Source: Nitrospira sp.
Lineage (GTDB): Bacteria > Nitrospirota > Nitrospiria > Nitrospirales > Nitrospiraceae
Length of the DNA stretch: 48,214 nucleotides
Direction of reading: 5' to 3'
Assembly (NCBI GenBank): GCA_029865225.1
Contig: JAOUHJ010000022.1
Location: 1 to 48,214, forward strand
Shown: positions 9,273 to 17,381 of the stretch, piece by piece
Numbering within the stretch: position 1 is the first letter of the stretch
How the letters are laid out: every line of letters starts with the position of its first letter
Position numbers and translations under genes: made by a program
Notes under the pieces: generated by a model
What the model saw: the letters and a program-made list of their open reading frames with translations, nothing else
Database searches by the model: none
Told to the model about the DNA's origin: nothing

Positions 9273-10460
9273 TCATGCGGCCAGCGCTGTTTGTTCGATG
9301 GCCTGCTGGCATACCTGTTCGAGTTGAGCGGCTCGGGCAGACCAGGTGTGAGCTCGCACGACGGCCGATCGTCCTCGTTGTCCCATGTTCTCCCGAAGTT
9401 CGGCGTGGTCCAATAACGCGATGATCTGACGAGCCAGATCACCGGGATCATCAGCTCGTGCCGATAGCCCACACCCGAGATCACCTACGGTATCGCCATA
9501 TCCCGGTCCTGCTGTTGCCACGACAGGACGCCCGCAGGCGAGATATTCCCACAGTTTCATCGAATCACCAGGATAGGATCGGGTCTGTCTATGTAACACG
9601 ACACAGATATCGAAGGCGGCAATCCACCGAGGGACTTCACTGAAATCGGCTCGCCCAACGAAATGGATCGAGCGGGACAGTTGTAAGCGACGTACCTGTG
9701 CTTCGAGTCTCGGTTTCATGACGCCATCGCCGACTAGAAGACAGCACACCGTGGGGTAGGACTTCGCGACAATGGCGATGGCATCAACAAGTGTATCGAG
9801 GCCATGCCAGGGGAAAAACCCACCCACAAACCCAATATATGGTCCTTGGTCAGGTAGCCCCAACTCTTGTCTGGCCAATTCCTGTGGCAGCGGGGAGAAA
9901 TGAATCGGATCGACACCATTCCTGATGACCGTGAGTTTGGATGAATCTACCGATTCTCGAGACCGGAGACTGTATAAGAGTTCGGGACAAACACTGACGA
10001 TCGCGGCAGCGCTCTCAATGGCAAGATGTAGGCAGTAACCTAAGAGCGCGAGAAGCGGTGGAATACGCCATATACCCCGGACCTCTTCGTTCGGAAGTCC
10101 GTTCACAAAGTATACGATAGGGCAGGAGGTTCCTTGCAGTGCCAAAAGCGGAGCAATTTGGCCTGGTGAATCAAACCACAACACGACATCTGGGCATTGT
10201 TCATGTAGGAGTGTTGTCAATGTTTGTTTGGAGTTCATGAGAAATGATAGTGGGCGGAACCCTCCCCACCTCATGACGGGCACGAAATGCATCTGTACCC
10301 GTGGTGGCATGCTGATTCCCGTGATGGTTCGTTCAGGCTGAGGCGCAACGACGCAGACATCGTGGCCACGCGAAGCCAAGGCTTTGGTGAATTCCAGTAC
10401 TTGCCGTGACCCGCCAGCTGCAACCCCTAGGTCTTCATCACAGTACGTGAGAATGCGCAT
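9273..10460 (-). CDS. GT4-family glycosyltransferase
   Basis: A 395-residue GT-B enzyme that starts MRILTYCDEDLGVAAGGSR, with the glycine-rich N-terminal loop. The C-terminal domain has the VGDGVMKPRLE strand and MKLWEYLACGRPVVAT, the usual donor-binding segment in which the second glutamate of E-x7-E lies. Its start lies inside the end of the preceding GT4 gene (a 23-base overlap), so the two are coupled. The two GT4 proteins have the same length and the same C-terminal motif order, which suggests an old duplication. Donor sugar unknown. Confidence 0.9.
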   Translation of the reverse strand: MRILTYCDEDLGVAAGGSRQVLEFTKALASRGHDVCVVAPQPERTITGISMPPRVQMHFVPVMRWGGFRPLSFLMNSKQTLTTLLHEQCPDVVLWFDSPGQIAPLLALQGTSCPIVYFVNGLPNEEVRGIWRIPPLLALLGYCLHLAIESAAAIVSVCPELLYSLRSRESVDSSKLTVIRNGVDPIHFSPLPQELARQELGLPDQGPYIGFVGGFFPWHGLDTLVDAIAIVAKSYPTVCCLLVGDGVMKPRLEAQVRRLQLSRSIHFVGRADFSEVPRWIAAFDICVVLHRQTRSYPGDSMKLWEYLACGRPVVATAGPGYGDTVGDLGCGLSARADDPGDLARQIIALLDHAELRENMGQRGRSAVVRAHTWSARAAQLEQVCQQAIEQTALAA

Positions 10461-11625
10461 GAGTCTTCACCCTCGTATCCGCATGAATCCATTGCCGAAG
10501 TTGCTGTGCGATCACCGCCCATGAAAAGCTCTTCTCTACAAAGCGTCGACCGTCTTGCCCCATTGCCTGGCAACGGTCGGGGTCTTGTATGAGAGCAATG
10601 ATGGCGTCCGCCAGCAGACGTGGCTGATCAGGGGGTACAAGTTGAACGCCGCTTTGAGCCGTGAACGCGGACACCACCGAAGGGATAGCGCTGGCCACCA
10701 CAGGCCGATGGCATGCCAGATAATCGAAGAGTTTCACCGGTGATGTTTCACCACGATCTCCCCGAAACGGAGCCACGCAGAGGCTCATCGCCCCAATCCA
10801 CACAGGAACGTCGACATAGGGGACGCGTCCGGCCCAGGTAATGCAGTTTTCCAATTCCAGTCGCCTGGCTTGTTGTTCAAGTTCTTCCCGTACTTCCCCA
10901 TCGCCAACCAGGAGAAGGTGCACAGTTGGGCAGACCTTTTTGATTAGCACCATGGCATCAAGAAGACAGGCGAGCCCTTGATAGCGATACAAACTACCAA
11001 TAAATCCAATATATAAGAATGATGGGTGCAGTCCTAGTTGAAGTCTTGACGACACGGCATTGTGTGGTACAAACCGTTGCACATCTGTGCCGCTAGGGAA
11101 GACCGCGATACGTTCGAGGGACACGTGGTAACGCTCGTGAAGCAATGATCGCAAACCGCTCGTCAGTACTACCACATGTTCACAATGTCTTAATGCGAAA
11201 CCGGCTAGCAGATGTTTTAAACGAAGACCGAACCGTGATCTTCCTGTGAACCAGTCAGGAACCGGTTCGCCGTTCACTTCACAGACGCACGGCACTCGGA
11301 GCAATTTGGCAAGGATCAATGCATGCGGGCTGTCCATCCATCGGTAGTACACGACATCTGGTCGTGTCTGGAGTGCATGAATGAGTCCCTGAATGAACGA
11401 GAGCAGTGCGTATGACAGTGGCCGAATCAGTGGTAAAAATATGAGACGGATTGGAACGACCTTGAAGGCGAAGTGATTCGAGGCTGATCGATATCGAGGA
11501 GGAAACAGAACAACCGCATCTCCGGTTTGGGTGAGTGCATCCGCCAAGCTCCACACGCGAACCAATCCCACTGGATCCTGTGGGGCGTCCGGTTCGTACC
11601 AATAACAGAAAAGAAACCAGGTCAT
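10438..11625 (-). CDS. GT4-family glycosyltransferase
   Basis: A 395-residue GT-B enzyme. The visible motifs are VVLFPPRYR in the N-terminal domain, IAVFPSGTD at the domain junction, LLVGDGEVREELE, and VKLFDYLACHRPVVAS in the donor-binding domain. It resembles the next GT4 gene over the C-terminal half (VGDG-x-VREELE and the YLAC-x-RPVVA segment). The start overlaps the polymerase stop by 4 bases. It is expected to act in the cytoplasm on lipid-linked intermediates of the same polysaccharide. Confidence 0.9.
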   Translation of the reverse strand: MTWFLFCYWYEPDAPQDPVGLVRVWSLADALTQTGDAVVLFPPRYRSASNHFAFKVVPIRLIFLPLIRPLSYALLSFIQGLIHALQTRPDVVYYRWMDSPHALILAKLLRVPCVCEVNGEPVPDWFTGRSRFGLRLKHLLAGFALRHCEHVVVLTSGLRSLLHERYHVSLERIAVFPSGTDVQRFVPHNAVSSRLQLGLHPSFLYIGFIGSLYRYQGLACLLDAMVLIKKVCPTVHLLLVGDGEVREELEQQARRLELENCITWAGRVPYVDVPVWIGAMSLCVAPFRGDRGETSPVKLFDYLACHRPVVASAIPSVVSAFTAQSGVQLVPPDQPRLLADAIIALIQDPDRCQAMGQDGRRFVEKSFSWAVIAQQLRQWIHADTRVKTHAHSHVL

Positions 11626-13004
11626 GCGGCCATCTCCGTTCTGTTCGCTGTCTCAGCCGAGGGAGACAGCGTGGGCAATAGCATGACAAGACCTGCACAA
11701 AGCCAAAATGGCTCCATGATCCGTATGATGATAAAGGTATTCGCGCCAACGCCATGAGCCAGCATGGCGACCAATCCTAAGAGGAAGCCATGAGCCAGTC
11801 CTTTGGCGAACGGATCGGTTTGTGATAGAAACGACTCTCTGGCACATCGCCAGAGGCGATAGATGATGAATCCAAAGGCAACTAAACCGGCAAGGCCCGT
11901 CTCACCGAGGATTTTCACGTATTGGGCATCGGCCCACGCGTAACCGGTAATTCCTCGTCCAAGGATCGGATCATGAACCCAATCATCCAGAACATACGCC
12001 CATGATTTCAGTCGTTCGGTTGTGGACAGATCCAGTCCGACCCGGCCGACTTTGATTTCTCCTCCATACTGCCGTCCGAAGAAGGTCTCATTGACTCGCT
12101 CCTTCACATTGGCAGGCGCCAGGAGTGGAATGAGAGCCGTGATGATCAAGAGAAGGGTGAGGACCCGAGGCCGTCTCCACTGGGTGACACCGACTGTCAG
12201 GAGCAGTACAAAAGCAGAAAGATAGGATGAGCGTGATAATGTGGCCATCAATGCTAAGATGGCAAATCCACTCAGGACCAAGAGTGCGACACGAATTGGA
12301 CCGATCTGAATATGCAGCAAAAGGCCGGTCATAATCGCCAACAGAAATACGAGATACCCCCCGAGCGTATTCGGTTCCCCGCTTTCGCCTTCAAACGGGG
12401 CCGATGCACGTTGCCCGCTCGGTATTTGATAGATGGCGTATAGACTGACGATCAGGCCCACAACGAGCAGAGCCATCACGAGCCCCACCACATGCTGTTC
12501 CGAACGCACGTGATTCACGACCATGAAAAACACAAAGAAATACTCGAAGTATTTCAGCACAAAGAAAAATCCGGCTATCGGTCTGACATGGCCGTTCAAG
12601 ACGCCGATGAGTGTTGAGATGACGCAGATGACCATGTAGACGGCGATCGGTCGGTTCAGTGGGGTCTCACGAAACAACGCCAACTCACGGTAGAGAATAT
12701 TCTTGACCAACCAGCTGACGCCGATGATGACTAAGAGAATATCGTCCATACGGAATGACAATTCTCGCCCACCGACACCGCGACCTTCGATCCGTCCAAT
12801 CGCAATCTCAGGCGATAACAGCATCGAGGCAATCAGCAGGTAGAGCGCTGCGGAAACAGAAGTGAAGGCGGTGAGTAGGATTAAGAATCCAAAGGCCGCT
12901 TGCATGCCGGTCGTCGGTGTTGTCAGGGTCAGACCTAAGGCGAGGACGAGCGCAAGCACCGAAACGACGAGGCTATCGTGTGTAGTAATGGCAGCCGGTT
13001 GCAT
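11622..13004 (-). CDS. O-antigen ligase/Wzy-like polysaccharide polymerase
   Basis: A 460-residue membrane protein with around 11-12 hydrophobic segments and a large extracytoplasmic loop before the last segments (FFGRQYGGEIKVGRVGLDLSTTERLKSW is split here by description: FFGRQYGG, then TTERLKSW, then DPILGRGITGYAW). That layout is the Wzy_C/O-antigen ligase family pattern, in which the loop near the end holds the catalytic region. In this locus polymerisation of flipped repeat units is the likeliest job; ligation to a lipid is the alternative. The upstream autokinase gene ends 24 bases before its start. Confidence 0.85.
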   Translation of the reverse strand: MQPAAITTHDSLVVSVLALVLALGLTLTTPTTGMQAAFGFLILLTAFTSVSAALYLLIASMLLSPEIAIGRIEGRGVGGRELSFRMDDILLVIIGVSWLVKNILYRELALFRETPLNRPIAVYMVICVISTLIGVLNGHVRPIAGFFFVLKYFEYFFVFFMVVNHVRSEQHVVGLVMALLVVGLIVSLYAIYQIPSGQRASAPFEGESGEPNTLGGYLVFLLAIMTGLLLHIQIGPIRVALLVLSGFAILALMATLSRSSYLSAFVLLLTVGVTQWRRPRVLTLLLIITALIPLLAPANVKERVNETFFGRQYGGEIKVGRVGLDLSTTERLKSWAYVLDDWVHDPILGRGITGYAWADAQYVKILGETGLAGLVAFGFIIYRLWRCARESFLSQTDPFAKGLAHGFLLGLVAMLAHGVGANTFIIIRIMEPFWLCAGLVMLLPTLSPSAETANRTEMAA

Positions 13005-13028
13005 GGCGCAAAAGCTCCGCGAGTCACG

Positions 13029-15167
13029 TCAACGATACTCGTAGCGATAGAGACCGTACTCTGGTGTCACTTCTGACTTGACGTTGGTGAGCACGACACC
13101 AAGAACATTGGCCTGAGCGTGATCGAGTAGGAACTTGGCACGCTTCAGTGCATTGCGACCGATCCGACCCACCTGGTACACCAAGATGGTCCCATCGACA
13201 CGAGAGCTAAAGGCGACCGCGTCCGTGACGGGAAGGATTGGTGGGGTGTCGATCAACACAATATCGTAGTCTTCCTGCATTTCTGCGATGAGCGCTTTGA
13301 TCTTCGTAATATTCAGAAACTCGTTGGGGTTTCCTGATTCTGAGCCGCTCGTGATCACATGGAGATTATCCAGACCGGGAGTGCTGAGGAACCGATCGAC
13401 ACCGACCGTTCCAAGCATGAGGTCCGTCGCGGACCGAACGTATGAGCGCCATGACGTCGTCCCCAACAAGGCATCAACCAACCCTGGTTCGCGCTCGATA
13501 CCCAATCGTTGGTGGACAATCGGTTTGCGCAGATCGGCATCGACCAGCAACACTCTTATCCCCTCTTGAGCCATGGTGATAGCCAAATTGATCACGCAGG
13601 TGCTTTTGCCCTCCCCAAGCGCGGCGCTGGTGAAGATAATCGACTTCACTCTCCGATCCAGACTGGCGAACTGAATATTGGTCCTGAGCGAACGAAGACT
13701 TTCCGATAAGACGGATTTGGGATCAAGCAGACAAATCAATTTCGAGAGGCTTTCGGCTGCCGACGGTGGTGTGTCCGGCGGCAATGTTTCCAGCGCCATC
13801 TCCTTGAGCACCTTATGGTCGAGCTGTGGAATAATTCCTAAGACTGGTACTTTGAGAAACTCCTCGACTCCTTCGATGGTACCAATCGATGTATCGAAGG
13901 ACTCTCGACCGAAGGCGAGAACGATGCCGAGAAAACACCCCATCAACCCCCCGATCATCAAATTCATCGTGATGTTGGAGCCGTTGATAGGCGTTGAGGG
14001 TGTGATGGCCGGAGCGATGATGGAGACCTCCTCGATCCGTTCTGCCCCCTTTATCAGTAACTCCTGATGCTTGGCCTTTAGAGTTGCAAGAAGGTCTGTG
14101 TTTACCTTCACTTCTCGCTCCAAACGACTCATTTGAATGGCTGCTCGGGGGTACCCCAAGTAGCGTTGCCGGTAATGCCGTCGTTGTTCTTGCAGCGCCT
14201 CTTCCCGATCCATCAGAGTGGCGACTTTAGACTTCAGCTCTTGGATCATTTCTGATTTGACATTGTCGACTTTCATTTGCTGCTCTACGACTTGGGGATG
14301 ATCCGGTGTGTAATTGATCAGTAACGTATCTCGCTCCTGAATGAGGTCCAACAGTCGTTGATTGAGGATGGTGAGGAGTGCGTTCTGTTCTTCGGTGAAG
14401 ATCCGCCCAGTCTGATTGCCGATAACGGCGTCCGAGTGTTTCAGCACTTCGATTTGGCGTTCGCCCTCGGTGCGTTTTCGCAGGACGTCGTTGTACTGCT
14501 CCTCCAACTTGGTGAAGGTATCCAGAGCGGCTCGGGCTTCATCAGCAAGGAAGACCCGACCTTCATTCTCTTTGAACGTGCGAAGAGCGTCTTCGGAATC
14601 GTTCAGTTGCTTTTCCAGGCTTGCCAATTGCTCCTCCACGAACCGTTTTGAGTCAGTGACAAGGCGGTTGCGGGCTGCGATGTTTTCTACTCGGTACGCC
14701 GAGGCTGCCGAGTTGGCCATCCGTTCCGCGAGTTCCGGCTCGTCGGAGGTAGCGGAGATACGAATGATATTTGTATCTCCTTCTCGTTGGGCGGTGATCT
14801 CCTGACCGAGGTTGTAAATGATATTCAGGTAGGTGGCGGATTTCTGTTCCTCTGGGGACGTATTCGAATCCACTCGTCCAAGATCCACCGCTACCCGTTC
14901 TATGACGGGAAAACTTCGAATGAATTCGATCTGGGTGCCGAGATCATTCATGCTCGAGTAGGACAGAGATTCCAGCAGTTGCTGAGCTATCGTCGTGCTC
15001 CGTTCAAACTTGACTCGTGCAGAGGCTTCATAGAGAGGATCGGGTCGAAGAAATTCCGAAAAGAGCACGGTAAAGACCACCACGAGGATGGTCGAGAGAA
15101 GGATGAGATACTTGCGTTTTTTAAGAATCAACCAGTAGTCGATGACATTGAGTTCGTACTGTGCCAT
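13029..15167 (-). CDS. Wzc-like polysaccharide co-polymerase with cytoplasmic tyrosine kinase domain
   Basis: A 712-residue bacterial tyrosine kinase fused to a chain-length regulator. A first membrane segment lies at about residues 19-38 after a short cytoplasmic tail, followed by a long periplasmic coiled-coil region (roughly 160-400) and a second membrane segment near 410-430. The kinase domain has Walker A in SAALGEGKST (about 514-523), Walker A' in LLVDADLRKP (about 540) and Walker B in DIVLIDTPP (about 635-643). The C-terminus ends with four tyrosines in the last nine residues, the usual autophosphorylation cluster. With the Wza-like gene just upstream it should control chain length and export. 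Confidence 0.95.
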   Translation of the reverse strand: MAQYELNVIDYWLILKKRKYLILLSTILVVVFTVLFSEFLRPDPLYEASARVKFERSTTIAQQLLESLSYSSMNDLGTQIEFIRSFPVIERVAVDLGRVDSNTSPEEQKSATYLNIIYNLGQEITAQREGDTNIIRISATSDEPELAERMANSAASAYRVENIAARNRLVTDSKRFVEEQLASLEKQLNDSEDALRTFKENEGRVFLADEARAALDTFTKLEEQYNDVLRKRTEGERQIEVLKHSDAVIGNQTGRIFTEEQNALLTILNQRLLDLIQERDTLLINYTPDHPQVVEQQMKVDNVKSEMIQELKSKVATLMDREEALQEQRRHYRQRYLGYPRAAIQMSRLEREVKVNTDLLATLKAKHQELLIKGAERIEEVSIIAPAITPSTPINGSNITMNLMIGGLMGCFLGIVLAFGRESFDTSIGTIEGVEEFLKVPVLGIIPQLDHKVLKEMALETLPPDTPPSAAESLSKLICLLDPKSVLSESLRSLRTNIQFASLDRRVKSIIFTSAALGEGKSTCVINLAITMAQEGIRVLLVDADLRKPIVHQRLGIEREPGLVDALLGTTSWRSYVRSATDLMLGTVGVDRFLSTPGLDNLHVITSGSESGNPNEFLNITKIKALIAEMQEDYDIVLIDTPPILPVTDAVAFSSRVDGTILVYQVGRIGRNALKRAKFLLDHAQANVLGVVLTNVKSEVTPEYGLYRYEYR

Positions 15168-15192
15168 GGAAGTCCTGTATCAGCTCATCGCG

Positions 15193-15987
15193 CTACGGTT
15201 TGAATGATGTAAATGCTGGGATCAGATACGCCGGGTACAGTGGCATGATCGCGGCCTGAACAATCGGCATGATCTTCTTTGCCGCTTCTGTGGCGTCTCC
15301 CAGCTGTTCGCGCGGTACAAAGATGACATCATTTTCCTCGAGCGCGATATTCCGTGAAAGGTCTCCATAGGTGAAGACACGAGCAAGGTCAGCCGTTAAG
15401 ATGTGAGGCTGTGAGAAATCTCCACCTCGAACAATCCGAATTTCCTCGAGCAGCGCAGTTTCGTAGAAATTATCTGCTGCCGCTACCGCTTGGAGCACCG
15501 TCATGTCTCTCGCCATGGGAACCATGCCAGGCTTCTTCACGTCCCCGAACACAAAGACCCGTTTGATTTTAAGCAGTTTCTTCTTGAGCGCCACTTGGGC
15601 GCGGGGTTCTCTCATAAAGGGCCTGGCTGCGTCCTCGACTCGGCGTTCCGCCTCTGCGACTGTCACACCGCCGACTGGTACTTCCATGAACCCAACGGAG
15701 ACCGTTCCGGTTTCGCGCACCAACCCACTGTACTTTTCTTCACCTGCTCCTCGCCGGATGACGACTTCCAGCGTGTCGCCTGTTTCAATCGGCGTCTCTG
15801 TCGTGGGAACTGTTTCGTCAGCATACACATCGCCCTTGGGAAGCGGTGGAAGTGAGAGAGGATTCGTGCTCACTGCCGAAGGGGGCAAGGTCGATTGTCC
15901 CGGATTGCGACACCCTACCATGTGAAGCATGCTCATCTGAGCTATGCACAGTACAATGGCGATCGGCGCATTACGAATTGGCTTCAC
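15193..15987 (-). CDS. Wza-like outer-membrane polysaccharide export lipoprotein
   Basis: I place the start at a GTG (15987) rather than upstream: it is preceded by AGGAGA at good spacing and lies 10 bases after the HD-GYP stop, whereas longer versions run into that gene. The protein is then 264 residues and begins with a hydrophobic stretch ending MVGC, a plausible lipobox. Then comes the polysaccharide export domain (ETGDTLEVVIRRG, RETGTVSVGFMEVPV) and an SLBB-like region (KIKRVFVFGDVKKPGMVPM). It should form the outer-membrane channel working with the Wzc-like protein. The protein is shorter than E. coli Wza and has a hydrophobic C-terminus. Confidence 0.85.
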   Translation of the reverse strand: MKPIRNAPIAIVLCIAQMSMLHMVGCRNPGQSTLPPSAVSTNPLSLPPLPKGDVYADETVPTTETPIETGDTLEVVIRRGAGEEKYSGLVRETGTVSVGFMEVPVGGVTVAEAERRVEDAARPFMREPRAQVALKKKLLKIKRVFVFGDVKKPGMVPMARDMTVLQAVAAADNFYETALLEEIRIVRGGDFSQPHILTADLARVFTYGDLSRNIALEENDVIFVPREQLGDATEAAKKIMPIVQAAIMPLYPAYLIPAFTSFKP

Positions 15988-15997
15988 GAGTCGTCTC

Positions 15998-16951
15998 CTA
16001 TGATGCCATTCTAGCGTGCACGACGCCCACGATATGCGCCGACATGTTTTGCGATAGATCCATATCGCTCGGTTCACCAAATTTTGAGATCTCCACCACA
16101 GGACGAAGCGGGTAGCGAGGATTGGTTCTTTTCACAGTCCCACTCTCTCCGGTGTTCAAGCGCACCTCTGTTCCGACCGGATAGAGGGTAATTTGATCGC
16201 CGATTGCTTTGAGCACCGGAAGGGAAAATAGAGCCTTGCCGTGAAGCAGGAGCTCGCGTATGACGTCATGAGGTGAATTATTCATTCGATAGGGTCTCGT
16301 TGTGACCATGGCATCCAATGAATCGACAATTCCAATGACTTGCGCCGGCTCGGCAATCTGCTTGTGTTTTAGTCGGCATGGGTAGCCGCTGCCGTCCCAT
16401 CGTTCATGTTCCTGTGCGCAGATGCTGGCTACCCACTCGAAGACACTACCCTGTCCCGTGAGAATCCGGCGACCTCGCTCCGGGTGAGCGCGAATGAGAT
16501 CCCGCTCCTCTTCAGTGAGAGCACCTCGTTTCGTGATGAGCAACTCTGGAACCGTCCACATGCCGAGGTCATGGAGCAAACCGGCCAATGCCAGGCGCTC
16601 TAGATCATGCTCTCGGTATTGCAGACCGATTCCTACCTTTGTTGAGAGGATGGCAACATGCAACGCATTATCGACCAGATAGTCATCAGACTGTCCGTTC
16701 AATGCCCATCCGATAAGGTCATCACTCTGGTGCAGGAGGTTGACTAATTGCTCAGCGGGACTGGCGCACCGTGTCACGTCCGGGATCTTATTGGCATGGA
16801 CTGCTTCTTTGATCCGATAGAGCTCTTGCCTTGTTGAGGCAATCCATGAGCGACAGCTGCTCAGCGCCGATGCTCCCGTGTGAGAAGTGTGTGTGACACC
16901 GCTCTTTTGATGAGAAGCCTGTTCCCGGATTAAATCAGATAACCGTGCCAC
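15998..16951 (-). CDS. HD-GYP domain protein, predicted cyclic-di-GMP phosphodiesterase
   Basis: A 317-residue protein. A helical N-terminal part (1-90) without a recognised receiver domain leads to an HD-GYP domain: His98, the HD pair at 127-128 (LLHDLG), His156, His182 in QEHERWDGSGYP, then DSLDAMVTTRPYR. The GYP part is intact (SGYP), so activity is plausible; the usual Lys after HDxG is replaced by Met (HDLGMW). The C-terminal 60 residues form a small beta-rich tail (GTEVRLNTGESGTVKR) seen after many HD-GYP domains. Its position just ahead of wza suggests cyclic-di-GMP turnover tied to polysaccharide export. No membrane segment is visible. Confidence 0.85.
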   Translation of the reverse strand: MARLSDLIREQASHQKSGVTHTSHTGASALSSCRSWIASTRQELYRIKEAVHANKIPDVTRCASPAEQLVNLLHQSDDLIGWALNGQSDDYLVDNALHVAILSTKVGIGLQYREHDLERLALAGLLHDLGMWTVPELLITKRGALTEEERDLIRAHPERGRRILTGQGSVFEWVASICAQEHERWDGSGYPCRLKHKQIAEPAQVIGIVDSLDAMVTTRPYRMNNSPHDVIRELLLHGKALFSLPVLKAIGDQITLYPVGTEVRLNTGESGTVKRTNPRYPLRPVVEISKFGEPSDMDLSQNMSAHIVGVVHARMAS

Positions 16952-16980
16952 TGGTTGGTGCTCCCTCCTCGATTATTTTG

Positions 16981-17157
16981 TCATTTGCTCACTGGTTTAC
17001 GAATCCCAGATTCCTGTCGGACATCAAGCTTGCTTAGCTCTCGCTCCAATGTGGCGCGGATAAAGCCGCTCGTTGTGTATCCCTGCTGTTTCAGGGCATC
17101 GAGTTTTTCCTTGAGCTCGACCGGAAGCTGAATGACGATGCGAACAAGCTTAGCCAT
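16981..17157 (-). CDS. Ribbon-helix-helix (CopG-like) small DNA-binding protein
   Basis: The chosen ATG at 17157 has a good ribosome-binding site (AAGGGAG) and gives 58 residues. The segment LVRIVIQLPVELKEKLDALK followed by GYTTSGFIRATLERELSKL fits one strand and two helices of the ribbon-helix-helix fold, ending in a basic tail. Such proteins bind DNA as dimers and often control their own promoter. It is the first gene of the polysaccharide operon, 29 bases before the HD-GYP gene, so it may set expression of the operon. An antitoxin role is possible in general, but there is no toxin gene next to it. Confidence 0.75.
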   Translation of the reverse strand: MAKLVRIVIQLPVELKEKLDALKQQGYTTSGFIRATLERELSKLDVRQESGIRKPVSK

Positions 17158-17381
17158 GATCAGGACTCCCTTGAGACAGAGCACGTGTCATGGACAAGTC
17201 GACTGCACATGCTGTGCCTTGCTAGCAATTGGATAAGCATTGGAAAGTATTGATACTTCTGTTGCGATCTACTAGCGTCTAGGCCAAGAAGAGACAAAAA
17301 CTGTCCTTTCTAACCGGTCTTGTACGATGGAGAGGACCGAGGTGAGGGGCTCCTAACTGCTGAAAATGAGTGGGGGGCTGG
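17158..17381. promoter_or_regulatory. Leader region ahead of the polysaccharide operon, with a near-palindrome at 17245-17258
   Basis: This 224-base stretch between comEC and the RHH gene holds no gene. It must contain the promoter of the RHH-HD-GYP-wza operon. At 17245-17258 the sequence AAGTATTGATACTT forms two 6-base arms around TG. It lies about 90 bases upstream of the RHH start and is a candidate operator, possibly for the RHH protein itself. I see no convincing -10/-35 pair to fix the start of transcription and no clear terminator after comEC. Confidence 0.35.
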
